Below, in pieces: positions 1 to 10,019 of a stretch of DNA of 64,000 nucleotides. The number at the start of each line of letters is the position of its first letter. The stretch's first letter is position 1. Made by a program: the position numbers and the translations under genes. The stretch comes from Taudactylus pleione (Eukaryota > Chordata > Amphibia > Anura > Myobatrachidae), in the NCBI GenBank assembly GCA_031769625.1, contig JAUIMM010000885.1, positions 2,871,001 through 2,935,000 of the forward strand, written 5' to 3'. Below the pieces are notes generated by a model. The model ran no database searches, had not been told where the DNA came from, and worked only from the letters and a program-made list of their open reading frames with translations.

Positions 1-165
1 AGCACGCCCCCTTTGGTGCGAGACCCATAACGACGGCTTGGCCGTCGTTATTCGGGTCTTGCGCATGCGCACGACGGAGCTGCCTCCGTCGTGCGCATGC
101 GCACTTGGGCAACATCGACCCGCTTGCGAGCGCTCAGCGCTCGCGAGCGAGTCTGAATCAGGCCC
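1..165 (+). mobile_element. Harbinger-like MITE family C, 3' part cut by window edge
   Basis: The window opens inside a copy of the family C element seen complete at 3,517, 20 kb, 40 kb and 62 kb. The internal GCACGCCCCCTTTGGTGCGAGACC block, the GCGCATGCGCACGACGGAG palindromic block, the CATCGACCCGCTTGCGAGCG block and the terminal GTCTGAATCAGGCCC follow in the usual order. The left half lies outside the window, so the target-site duplication cannot be tested. Confidence 0.7.
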
Positions 166-663
166 CCTGTACCCTACCTGATTTTACCTTCCTCTATACA
201 TGAAATATAAGACAAGCCCTATATTTATTTATTCACATGAACTTTGTCTATTTCATTAATTTGTCATTGCTAGTTATCATTTTTATGTCCTTTTATTCAC
301 GTTTTTATGTCCATTGTCTTTATTAAATATGTATTTTTTACTTCATATATTCATGGTCTAGTTCTATTGTCTGTTTATAGACCTTAGTAAGAATTCCTTT
401 ACATCTAGTCTTAGCTCTCTTTTTTGTTCACTGCTCCTTTTTTGCACATAATTTATTTACACTATCTAGCACTTTAAGGCGCTCTGCCTTGATTACACTG
501 TCTATACATCATTTTAGAAGTTGTCAACCACGACTTTAATTCATAAGGTTGAGCTGACACCCCGATGTTGTGGGGGGGAGGCTATGAGACATATACACAT
601 CTTTATTTTATTGATTGTTTTGGTACATCATATAGCATTGGCGCTATAAAAACCTAATAGATG

Positions 664-666
<3 letters not shown>
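166..666. other. AT-rich stretch, nothing recognised
   Basis: About 500 bases of AT-rich sequence with no open frame, no terminal repeats and no tandem structure that I can see. Confidence 0.5.

Positions 667-694
<28 letters not shown>
667..694. repeat. (TA)n microsatellite
   Basis: An uninterrupted run of alternating A and T. Confidence 0.95.
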
Positions 695-699
<5 letters not shown>

Positions 700-1060
700 A
701 CATGTAGGAGTCCGGCACTCTCCTAAAGATATATGTATTGCCCCGGTGCCACAACAAACCAAGAAGGTATAATATACACGGGAAAATAAAACTGAAGGGC
801 ACTCAACAGGACTTCCACAACCTATGTAGATTCAATCAAGAAACCAGGCGGAGCCAGATGTAATGTCAACGTGTCAGCAGAAGGTGCTTTTATCAAGACA
901 TGAATAAGAACAAAAATGTAATTAAATATATAGCAGATCACTCACCCAAGTGTCCATCACCTCCACGATCACCCCAGCCGCAGCTCCAGCTGATGACGTC
1001 ACCGTCGGGAAACACCAGCGCGCATGTAGGTCTGGGGGGCGTGGTACAATCACCAAGTGC
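695..1060. other. Probable dispersed-repeat end with a CRE-like site
   Basis: The order of short motifs (GGGCACTCAAC, then a stretch ending TTTATCAAGACATG) resembles 46,380-46,510 in layout, suggesting two diverged members of one dispersed family, possibly Penelope-like; that family assignment is only inference. At 994-1001 there is a perfect TGACGTCA (CRE/ATF consensus), and around it CTGATGA followed 11 bases later by GGAAAC. No coding sequence is visible. Confidence 0.3.
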
Positions 1061-1136
1061 CATCACCATGGCTACCTAATACAACACAGGAAATAGGCTC
1101 AACAGAGCAATGTAAAAAACATGCAGCAGCGCACAG

Positions 1137-1245
1137 TATATATATATATATATCTATATGCACACCGTATATAAGCACAATGTATATATATATATATGTA
1201 TATATAATATATATATATATATATAAATATATATATATATATTCT
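1137..1245. repeat. (TA)n-rich low-complexity tract
   Basis: Several TA runs broken by short GCAC and TCTATG interruptions. Small open frames rich in Tyr and Ile on both strands are artefacts of this tract. Confidence 0.9.
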
Positions 1246-1969
1246 TTTGATTAAGAAGTTTGTTAAGCGCATGGAAACCTCATAATGATGGTGTGAAAAG
1301 TTGCAACACAATTATAGTCAATTTCTCAACATTCCCAATGTACGAATTACAAAACTTCTCTACATCGGTGCATGTAAACTTTTTTTAAAAGACTATTTGA
1401 ATTTTGGACTGTGCTGCAGCCTCACCTCTGGAGCCTCCACTGCTCACACTATTCTTCTTTCACTGCACTCTCATCAATTAGTGAGGTTTATCCTCACCAA
1501 AGGCTTCATTCCCCCATAGTCGGCAGCAGCCGCATCTCTGGCTATTTACATTTGGGAGCACTTATTGGACTTTTACTGCCTTGGGCAAGTGTTCAGCAAA
1601 AGAATCCCACTGTTATTGCCAATGCAATCACAGCTGTGCTCCCATACGCAACTGCTGCGTGAGACTATGCTAATGCATGCAGACCCCTGGGAATGTATTG
1701 AGACGGCCACAAGTGGCTTTGCAGATCTGAGCCAGTGTGTACAATCTCACAGCGGAGGTCGCAGATCCTTTGATATTCAACCATCTGAGTGACCCTCTGG
1801 TAGTGCAGTGTGGCCTTGGCAACTGAGACACTGGCACCATGTTTTCTGCATATGGGATTGCAGTAGTTTGCTGAGACATGCCCTGAAAACAGCCACGACA
1901 TGGAACTCCCCGTAACCGCCAAAGAGTTTGTGTTACCTGTAAGATACAGTATCTTGTCTGCAATACAAA
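1246..1969. other. Unassigned sequence, possibly an old dispersed repeat
   Basis: No convincing gene. Short open frames lack any recognisable domain. Phrases near 1,880-1,920 (ACAGCCACGACATGGAACTCCC) loosely resemble 16,735-16,760 and 57,165-57,185, which hints at an old dispersed repeat, but the similarity is weak by eye. Confidence 0.3.
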
Positions 1970-2539
1970 GGAGCTCATTCAGACCCGCTCTCTAGATGCG
2001 TACGCTCACACACAGCATATGCAAATTCGGTGACCGCACTGTAGGCGACCGCACGGCAAGGCATAAGCACGCCCACTATGTCTTGGTGTGTGATCGCTTT
2101 GTGTATGCAGACGCCCACCAGCCTGTCTTAAGAAGCCCACTTGCGCACATCGGTACATCGGGCACCATCGGAAGCGAACGCAGCGCTTGACTATACCCTA
2201 CCGCAAGCACTGCCATCACTTCAGTGTGAAATACAACCAGGTGATGTGTTCTATGACGCTGCCTGTTAAATATGCACGCCTCTGAAACTGCGTTTAGACG
2301 CTCAGCGCGCCTGGGTTTGCACCTCAAATCCCCCGTTTCTAGTGGCCAGCCCCTGTCACCACCCACAAACGGCTTCTCCTGTCACTCACTCTGCTGGGCT
2401 GTCTATGCGCAACGAGCGACTGCTTCCCGATCTCGCACTGGTTCATGCGCGCGCATTGCAATGCGTATCTATGCGCAGAAAGGGACAATTGGCCAACTAT
2501 GAGCGAACGCATCCTAGCTAGCGGGTCTGAATCAGGTCC
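1970..2539 (+). mobile_element. Harbinger-like MITE family B, copy 1
   Basis: The ends are inverted: GGAGCTCATTCAGACCCGCT on the left and the reverse complement of GCGGGTCTGAATCAGGTCC on the right. The interior carries the blocks shared with the copies at 4,537 and 36,207 (ACGCCCACCAGCCTGTCTT, GTACATCGGGCACCATCGG, CAGTGTGAAATACAACCAGGT). It is 570 bp long and non-coding. The 3 bp duplication expected for this family is not clear at this copy. Confidence 0.75.
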
Positions 2540-3474
2540 TAGGTCTATTGTAGGATTACGAAGACCGACCAAAGATATATGAATGGAATATCCAAAGTCA
2601 TTTTGAAGGATATGTCGAAGAACAAAGGTGTGGTATAAAGATATGGTAACACAATGTATCATAATAAATGGTTATGAATCCCGCTTTGGGTTTAATGATA
2701 AGAACATTACATTTTAAATATTGCAGGAAAAATAAAAGAAAATGTACATTAAAGCTCCCACTTATTTAATCATTATACAGTGAGAGATAAGATCCAATGC
2801 CAACTTTTACATATCACAAGTTATGTGTGTTCTTACTGCCTACTTATTTTGTTTTGCTTTCATAATGTAACCAGCTACAATGTTCCCAGTTTCTCCATCA
2901 TTAAATTGTTTACAAAACCCTTGCAGCTCGTAATATGTGAATTATGCCGGCTGTTCCGCGACGGGATAAAGGACATATATTGTTGAACAGTGTGCGCTGC
3001 TTACATTCACACCTGAAGTCTGTGCCCCATATAAGTGCAAACGGCTCCACAGAAAACTAATTGGATTCAGCCCGCAGGGACAAGCAATGAGGTTTTACAA
3101 AGTTTGAATAATAAAATTTAAGAGTTCGGAAGCAGCCGCATCATTTGCAAGGTACCCCTAGCAGCAAAATTGTTCTATAGGAAACATTACTTCAAAATGA
3201 AATACAGTAGTATTGTTTATTTCATGTTATTCTCCGTCTCGTACATATTGCCGATTGTTGCACGATTGTTTTTATTAGGAAGAAAGGAACAGATGCAATA
3301 AAAAAGGATCAGAGCCTGGTAAGTAGCAGAAAGTGCTTATTTTTTTTTACATCACTCTTATTTATCTCTTCTTTTTCTGTCTCCTCAACGTATTTTTATT
3401 ACCGTAATTTTCTACTTCCACTTTTAATGATCTCTTGTCTATCCTTGACTAAGTGCAATTCAGCATGGGGTATG
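2540..3474. other. Unassigned AT-rich sequence
   Basis: No domain-bearing open frame, terminal repeat or tandem repeat recognised. Confidence 0.5.
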
Positions 3475-4364
3475 TAGGGGCGTTTTAACAGAGGAGGGGG
3501 CCCTTGTGCAGACTCAGGACCTCATTCAGAGCCGGTCGCACAGAGCGTGCGGTCAGTCTTAATGAGGGGAGGACCTCTTGAATTTTCAAGACGTCCTCCT
3601 TTGCGGTGGTAAGGCTGTGGGTTAACACCCACAGCCTTACGACCGCCTAAGGTGATGGTCACGATGGTCTAGACCATCGCGACCATCAGGGCTTACGATG
3701 AGACCCTAGGGTTGGGTCTCCTTTGTCGTAAGCCCCGGAGAGCTTTCGGCTCTGTCTGAGCCGGAAGCTCTCCACTGACATCACTAGTGATGTCAGTGGG
3801 GCCGCCCCCAAATGGTAGGCATTCCCATGGGAACGCCTCCGTTTGGGCTGCAACCCCCCCGGCCCGCCTTCCGAACGGGGCGAGCTGTCAATCAACATCG
3901 ACAGCTCACCCCCTTTGCATCGAGACCCGCTACGACCGGCGCTGTCGGTCGTAGTGGGACTCACGCATGCGCACGACGGCACTGGCGCCGACGTGCGCAT
4001 GCTCTGTGGGGAGCCATCGACCCGGTCCGAGCGCATCGGCGCTAACAACCGAGTCTGAATGACCCCCTCAGTGTGGCCACCCTCCTCTCTCTAGTGGTGC
4101 CGCTGCTTCTGCGGCTGACGGGTGCAGCAGTACATTCTGGCTTAGTGCCAGAATCAACTGCGCATGCGCGGGTCTCCAGAAAAATGGGGCCTGCGTGGTT
4201 TTCCCTGGGACAGCAGTACTGTGCATGTGCGAGTCACCGGGAAAATGGCCTCCAGCACTCTGAAGACGACGGACAGGTAAGTATAAAGAGTATGTGGGTG
4301 CAGGGTGTGTGGTGTGGGCCCGTGTTCTTTGTACACCCTGCACCCATTTATAGATACGTCCCAG
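3475..4364 (+). mobile_element. hAT-like MITE family X, interrupted by family C
   Basis: The left end (TAGGGGCG, then AGAGGAGGGGGCCC) and the right part (GGAAAATGGCC, then GGGTGCAGGGTGTG, then CACCCATTTATAGATACGTCCCAG) match the uninterrupted copy at 41,041-41,437. Flanking octamers GGGGTATG (3,467-3,474) and GGGGTACA (4,365-4,372) agree at 6 of 8 positions, consistent with an old 8 bp hAT target duplication. A family C MITE sits inside at 3,517-4,067. Confidence 0.6.
3517..4067 (+). mobile_element. Harbinger-like MITE family C, copy 1
   Basis: Ends are GGACCTCATTCAGAGCC and, inverted, GAGTCTGAATGACCC. A TCA triplet flanks both sides (3,514-3,516 and 4,068-4,070), as expected for a 3 bp target duplication. 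Inside are successive palindromes: GGCTGTGGGTTAACACCCACAGCC, an arm pair around TGACATCACTAGTGATGTCA, and GAGCTGTCAATCAACATCGACAGCTC. It is non-coding; the open frames on both strands are by-products of high GC and palindromes. Confidence 0.8.
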
Positions 4365-4536
4365 GGGGTACAGCACCCTGGGTAATGGCTGATTCTGAGT
4401 TAGGAGCAAATAAAGAAAAAAAAAGCAAAACAGGTGTAATTTGCTCCTGGAACAAACCATGTTGCAATTCAAGGGGTGCAAATGCATTTTTTTCTGGTAT
4501 GCGGTGAACTGCCTGCTTTTGCCTCTAGCAAACTTA
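4365..4536. other. Short spacer between MITEs
   Basis: Unassigned sequence between family X and family B copies. Confidence 0.4.
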
Positions 4537-4916
4537 GGACCTGATTCAGACCTGCTTGCTAGATGCGGCTGCTCGCTCCCAGCGTATGGAAATTCAGCTA
4601 AGTGACGTCAAGGCATCCGCTCACACGGCAAGGCATAAGCACGCCCACTATGTCTTGGCGAGTGATCTATTTGTGTTTACAGATGCCCACCAGCCTGTCT
4701 TTAGCCGCCCACTAGCATACGTCATCTCCAGGAAGTATATACAACCATCGGCAAATCGGGTTCCATCGGATCTGACCGCAGCGCTTTCGGTTGACTGTAC
4801 CCTAACTAGGGATGAGCGGGTTCGGTTCCCTGAGAACCGAACCCACCTGAACTTCGGGGATCCGGGGCGATCCGAGCCCAAGCTCGGATCTCCCTGTCTG
4901 CCCCGGATCCCTCTCC

Positions 4917-4964
4917 CGAGGCAAAACCTCGAGATCTGCTGTCAGATCTCGAGGTTTTGCCTCG
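4917..4964. repeat. Perfect 22 bp hairpin in hAT sub-terminal region
   Basis: Arms 4,917-4,938 and 4,943-4,964 are exact reverse complements with a 4-base loop CTGT. The equivalent place in the 50,607 element (about 50,727-50,769) also has an inverted repeat around CATAGAGACGAAA, so a sub-terminal hairpin may be a family trait. Confidence 0.9.
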
Positions 4965-5039
4965 AGCGGCCATTTAAAAAAAATGCCTTTGCCTTTAATG
5001 GGCAAAGTGCTGATTGGCTGACAGAGCCGTCTGTCACGG

Positions 5040-5885
5040 CTCTCAGCCAATCTGCATTATGGTGCTCATTTGCATGTAGCACGGATTCGTGAGATCCGTG
5101 CTACATGCATCTGTGTGACTGACAGTGACACAGAGCACAGATGGGTCAGTGAGACCCGTCTGTGCTGCTGTGTATTTCAATGACACAGATGCACGCATGG
5201 ACCAGGAGATCCGTGCTACTTGCATCTGTGTCATTGACACAGAGCACTGACGGGTCCGTGAGACCCGTCTGTGCTGCTGTGGTAAAAAAAAAAAAAAAAA
5301 ACCTGTGTAAAAAAAGAAAAAAATGGCGTGCCCCCCCCCCAAAAAGAGCAACCAGCCCCGGGCATTAGTGACCCAGTGCTGGGTGTGCTTAAATACAGGG
5401 GACAAACGACGTAGGGGTCCCCTGTACTTAAGCACAACCAGCACCGGGCTAGTCAGAACCAGCGCTGGTTGCCAAAATACAGGGGACAAACGACGTAGGG
5501 GTCCCCTGTATTCTGCGCAACCAGCTCTGGGCTCTGATCCGGTCCTGGTTCTGGAAATACAGGGGGAAAAAATTAGTAGGGTTCCCCTGTATGTTCCAGA
5601 ACCAGCACTGGACTTTTTCTAGCGGGGGGCTGATGCCACAGCCAGGGGAGCCCTTTCACCGGGCCCCCCAGCCGCAGCATCAGCCCTGACCGCTAGTCAG
5701 CCCAGGCTGGGGATCCCTGGAGAGCTGGGGACCCCCCCAATAAAGGTTTTTTTTACCACAGCAGCACAGACGGGTCTCACGGACCCGTCAGCGCTCTGTG
5801 TCCATGACACACATGTATGTAGCACGGATCTCCCGGGTTCGTGCTACATGCAAATGGGCACCATAACGCTGATTGGCTTCCTGTC
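5040..5885. repeat. Long inverted repeat inside hAT element
   Basis: The left arm from about 5,040 to 5,290 (GCATTATGGTGCTCATTTGC, GTAGCACGGATTCGTGAGATC, ACCCGTCTGTGCTGCTGTGG) returns as its reverse complement at about 5,757-5,885. Both arms have internal dyads such as GTAGCACGGAT...ATCCGTGCTAC. Arms are not of equal length because the left one contains an internal duplication. This could be a nested foldback element. Confidence 0.7.
5391..5620. repeat. ~82 bp tandem repeat, three units
   Basis: Units start with AAATACAGGGG at 5,391, 5,475 and 5,555. Each contains a dyad AATACAGGGGAC ... GTCCCCTGTA, so every unit can itself fold. Confidence 0.8.
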
Positions 5886-6567
5886 TGCCACTGCAGTGCC
5901 ACTCCTAGATGGGCCACATGTTTGTGCCGCCCACTTGTGTCGCTTAGCATAGTCATCCAGCTACCTCGGTGCAACCTTTTGGCCTAAAAACAATATTGTG
6001 AGGTGTGAGGTGTTCAGAAAAGAGTGGAAATGAGTGGAAATTAATGTTATTGGGGTTATTAATAGCGTAGGAACAAATCCAGATCCAAAACACAAAACCC
6101 AGAACCCAAAACACGGAAGGGTGGTTTTGGCAAAACCAATCCAGATCCAAAACACGAAGAAAGATCCAGATCCAAAACCAAAACACAAAACACGAAAAGT
6201 GGCCGGTGCACACCCCTAACCCTAACGGCAAGCACTGCGAGCACTTCAGTGTATTATTCAAGCAGGTGACGTGTACTATGATGCTGCCTGTTAATTATGC
6301 ACGCCCCAGAAATGGAGTGAAAACACTCTGGCACGCCTGCATCCGCAACTCCACTCCCCCGTTACTACTGCCCTGCCCCTGTTACCACCCAAAAACGGCC
6401 TCTCCTGTCACTCAAACCACTGGGCTGCCTTTGCAGGGCTAGCGAGCACATTCCGATCGCTCGTACTAGTTTGCGCACGCGCACTACAAACTATAAGCAT
6501 GCGCACATTAGCGAACATCGTCTGCAACCTGCGGCCACTTGCTAGCGAGCTAGTCTGAATCAGGTCC

Positions 6568-9562
6568 ATACTGTATATTAGGCAGCTTTCTTTTTACACT
6601 GAAATTTAGACTTAGGACACCCTCCTTCCCAATTCTAACTCTCTCTGCACATTCTAAATATGCCCAGGGCAGTAACTACTGTAAGCAAATGATGCCACCT
6701 AGGGCACTAGGCTGAGGGGCTGTCATGGCTGTTGCTACCTGTTATCTCTGAGAAAAAACACAGAATTCCCCAGTACACTGCAAAGGACCAACATGTGAGA
6801 TTCTCATCCTACTGTACATAATAACAGCAATGCAGAAATCTCCGAACATATATTTACAAACATATAGTTATGCCACCAAGCCACACCATGGCGTCTCTGT
6901 TCTGATGGTCCTAACTTTATATGATAGTAGCGCCCACTTTGAGTCATACATTTATGTATTTTGTTATGCTACATGATAATAGCACATACATTTATGTTTC
7001 TAAAGTGAGGGCTAACTCACCTGGAAGAACCCCATGATCTTCCAACATGGCACTACAAGGATCAGCATACCCTCCAACTACTGATCCCATGCCTGCCTCT
7101 CAGATTAGTATTACGCAGAATGGCAGTTGCTCAAATCAATTTATTGGTCCATCACAGCTGCCTGTAAGGAATACTCCTATTTGCTCAGCCAGCCTTATAT
7201 TAAGTGCAAGTGAAAGCACTTAACTGTATGACAATTGTTACCTGGCAATTCCACATCCTAACTTCCTAAAGTGGCACATGGTGCCTTGCTGAGCTCACCA
7301 CATGATATCTGTGTAGTGCTAGGAAGCGGGAGCCAGCCAGACAACCCTGCAGACAGCAGAGACAAACACAAAGATGAAGAGGAATCAGAGAGAACAAGAA
7401 AAGGAGAAACTGAGAGAAGAGTTGCAGAGACCGTGTTCTGGGTAGTTATTGGGGAGAATGGGGTGGTTGGGGAGTAACTATGGTATATTAATAAACAAAT
7501 GAATAGACTGGCACTCTCTCAGTTCAATGAGTTGTATATACAATTGGAGCAGTTACAAGGGACTAGGCTAGTATTACACAAATATACTGTAAAAAAATAA
7601 AAATATCAGCTGCATTAAGAGTAATAAAAATGTATTACAGCAACACTTAGCTCATTAGCCGAATAACAAAACCTTTATTATATGGCTGACTAACACAGGG
7701 CAAAAGGCAGGATTCAGGATTTTTTTTTTATTATTACAATCATGTATTTTGTACTTTAATGTTTTTTTACCAGGGAGGGGGGTTGGTGGTCAGCTTCATA
7801 AAGTGATACAGTGCTTTATATGGTAGCCAATGTGATGTTCTCTATATTATATGGTGATTACTGTGATGTTCTCAGTATTATATAGCGGTCACTGAGATGC
7901 TCTTTGTGTTATATGGTGATCACTGAGATATTCTTTGTACAAAGGTGAATATAAAAATAGTTGCCAGGCTTTCTGTTTAATATGTAGGTAACCTTTTATT
8001 TGCTGGAGGATCATTATTTGCTCCACAAATTTTTGGTTAGTTATATATTTACAGCCAACAATTCTGTGAAAATACAACACACAAAATTCCCACTAAACAT
8101 TAACTTTTCAAGTGTAGAGTTTATAAATGCCTCATGGGAATAGTATTACATACACGTGAGCAGGGATATTTTCAATTTCAATTGAAGTTAGAAATGTTTT
8201 TTTCTATACCCAGCACATTATCCTACGTTATTCCCAGAAGATGATTTACATCACCATATCTCCCAGGGCTTGGTCTACCCCCTCCATATGGGTGACATGT
8301 ACACGTACCAAGGGTAGGACATCCCCGATCAGAAGGATCAGTACTGGTGTCCTGAGCAACAGGACTATTGTCCCAATTCGGGGACTTTTGGGACATATGT
8401 CCTTCTGGAGCACGTACCAGCTGTAGAAGTGAGGCATAGAAGGGGTATTCTTAGTGTAGGGGAGTTGCCTGGGAACAGCCCGGAACTTCAGAGGTGCCGA
8501 ACATGACAATGGTGGAAGGTGTCACATGACGTGCCTCTACGATGCATGGCCATGCCATCTTGTGCACACATGCCACCAGTCTTTTTAGACTGCGAATTTA
8601 TACATGTTGGGAGGTACAGTATGGACATGGTTGACACCCATGTCCATACTGTAGCCCAGGTGGTGGTCAGACACCCAGAAGAAGAACCGTGATCACTTCG
8701 TGGCCAGGTGGCGATATATTTTTGTTCGCTGAGAGTCCCTATTCATAAAAAACATTTTTTTTGATGCATTCCCGTAATCTCAGCATCCAGAACTGAAAAT
8801 GATAATTTCTCATCCTCTCATAGCTGGATGGTGAACATGGACCATTCTTACTGATATTAGTGGTCGCAACTTCTCTGAGTGATCATTGGCTGTCGACCTT
8901 TCCCATTGTAGCAGTAGCACCAATTGTTGTCCTATAAATGATATTTGTGAACCTAAAACAGTTGTTTTGTTGTAGCTGAATACTTGAGTGAAAGTTAGCA
9001 CGTGTTCATTAGCTCTGCAGTCTTGCTTTTTAGCAGAATTTCTAAGCCTTCTGCACTTTTTTACGCCTCCCAGAATTATCTTGTTTAAAATATTTGTACA
9101 TGAGAAAGAATGAGCAGAGGATACAATAGGCTGTGGTAAGCTGGATGTACATTCAGGTGTGACACAGATGAAACGTGTTCTCCTAAATCCTAGCAGCTAG
9201 CACTAGAGGCTAATCTCATTCTCTTTTGGGAGTCTGAATATTTTTCCTGCCATGAAAACGTACTGTACAGTAATAATGTCCTGATGTATATTATGCCTAC
9301 ACAATAAGTCATTCCAGATAAGAAATATAAAGTAAATCAAATTCAATATACTTTAGTCAGGAAAAGAATTTGGCTTTAACTTGCTCAGATCACTGATGTT
9401 CTGGCTCCCCGGTTGCAGTCCTTGTAAGCTTTAGTCTATCTACTGCTCTCCATGATATTTTGTAAATTACACACAATAATTACTACCTATGCAGCCGATG
9501 AGAAGGGAGCAGCAGCAGAGAGCCTGATTCAGCAGAGGTGGCTGGTGAAGAAATCACACACT
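6568..9562. other. Three kilobases without a recognised feature
   Basis: I see no domain-bearing open frame. The 68-residue frame at 7,271-7,477 is charged (Glu, Arg and Lys rich) without a known motif, and the 87-residue reverse frame at 8,246-8,509 has none either. No terminal repeats or tandem arrays are apparent. This is one of the longest stretches in the window with no transposon that I can name and may be older or unique DNA. Confidence 0.5.
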
Positions 9563-9993
9563 GGCCCTGATTCAGAGCCGCTCGCGAGCGCTGTGCGCTC
9601 GCAAGGGGCCCGATGTTTATGCACTGTACATGCGCCGTGTCCGGCGTGCGCGTGCGTGAGCCCCCTGAGCGACTGAAGTTCAGTCGCTATGGGGCTCACA
9701 AGAAGACTGAGTGGCTGTGGATGGTGAGTGACAGCTCACCCCGTTTTGTGGGTGGGTAGGGGAGTGGCTGGACAAACGCAGGTGTTCCCTTAGGAACGCC
9801 TGGCGTTTGTTGGGAGGTCTTACTGACATCACTACTGATGTCAGTAGTGGACTTCCTGCTCTATCAGAGCAGGAAGTCCACTCGGCCTTGCGGCAGCCTA
9901 GAGCCTACCGTAGGGTCTCATCACAAGGCCGATGGTCGTGATTATCGGGATGAACTCCAGGCCACTCGCACAAGCTGTGGTTGGTCTCAGCAA
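9563..9993 (-). mobile_element. Harbinger-like MITE family C, copy 2, one end missing
   Basis: The end GGCCCTGATTCAGAGCCGCT is present, followed in reverse order by the GCGCGTGCGTGAGCC block, the GAGTGACAGCTCACCCCGTTTTG hairpin half and the central CTGACATCACTACTGATGTCAG palindrome. The element fades after about 9,990, where sequence leading into the hAT-A relic begins, so the second terminus is lost. Confidence 0.65.
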
Positions 9994-10019
9994 CTGCAAG
10001 CTGTGGTTGGCATTCAGCA

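Larger units (their letters stand above)
4807..6218 (+). mobile_element. hAT element, non-autonomous, 1.4 kb, with perfect 8 bp duplication
   Basis: The element begins TAGGGATGAGCGGGTTCGG and ends GGCCGGTGCACACCCCTA. The octamer ACCCTAAC is present immediately before (4,799-4,806) and after (6,219-6,226), which is the hAT hallmark. Its left end and its right sub-terminal ATCCAGATCCAAAACC match the 2,972 bp hAT at 50,607-53,578, so it belongs to the same family, but no transposase sequence remains between the ends. Instead it holds a perfect 22 bp hairpin, a long inverted repeat and a ~82 bp tandem repeat. Confidence 0.9.
4537..6567 (+). mobile_element. Harbinger-like MITE family B, copy 2, split by a hAT
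   Basis: The left end GGACCTGATTCAGACCTGCT and right end (inverted) CTAGTCTGAATCAGGTCC bracket family B interior blocks that stop at 4,806 and resume at 6,219. Removing the inserted hAT and one 8 bp duplication leaves about 611 bp, close to the 603 bp of the copy at 36,207. The segment holds a TGACGTCA site near 4,602 that is also present at the same place in the 36,207 copy. Confidence 0.85.

Noticed and set aside
1057..1311. Tyr/Ile-rich frames on both strands
   Set aside because: They are translations of TA microsatellite sequence.
4068..4507. Overlapping 139- and 144-codon frames on opposite strands
   Set aside because: They cover the right half of a family X MITE and adjoining GC-rich sequence; no domain, no signal peptide, no counterpart frame conserved in the other copies.
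7271..7477. Charged 68-codon frame as a small protein gene
   Set aside because: No recognisable motif and composition is simple; nothing nearby supports transcription.
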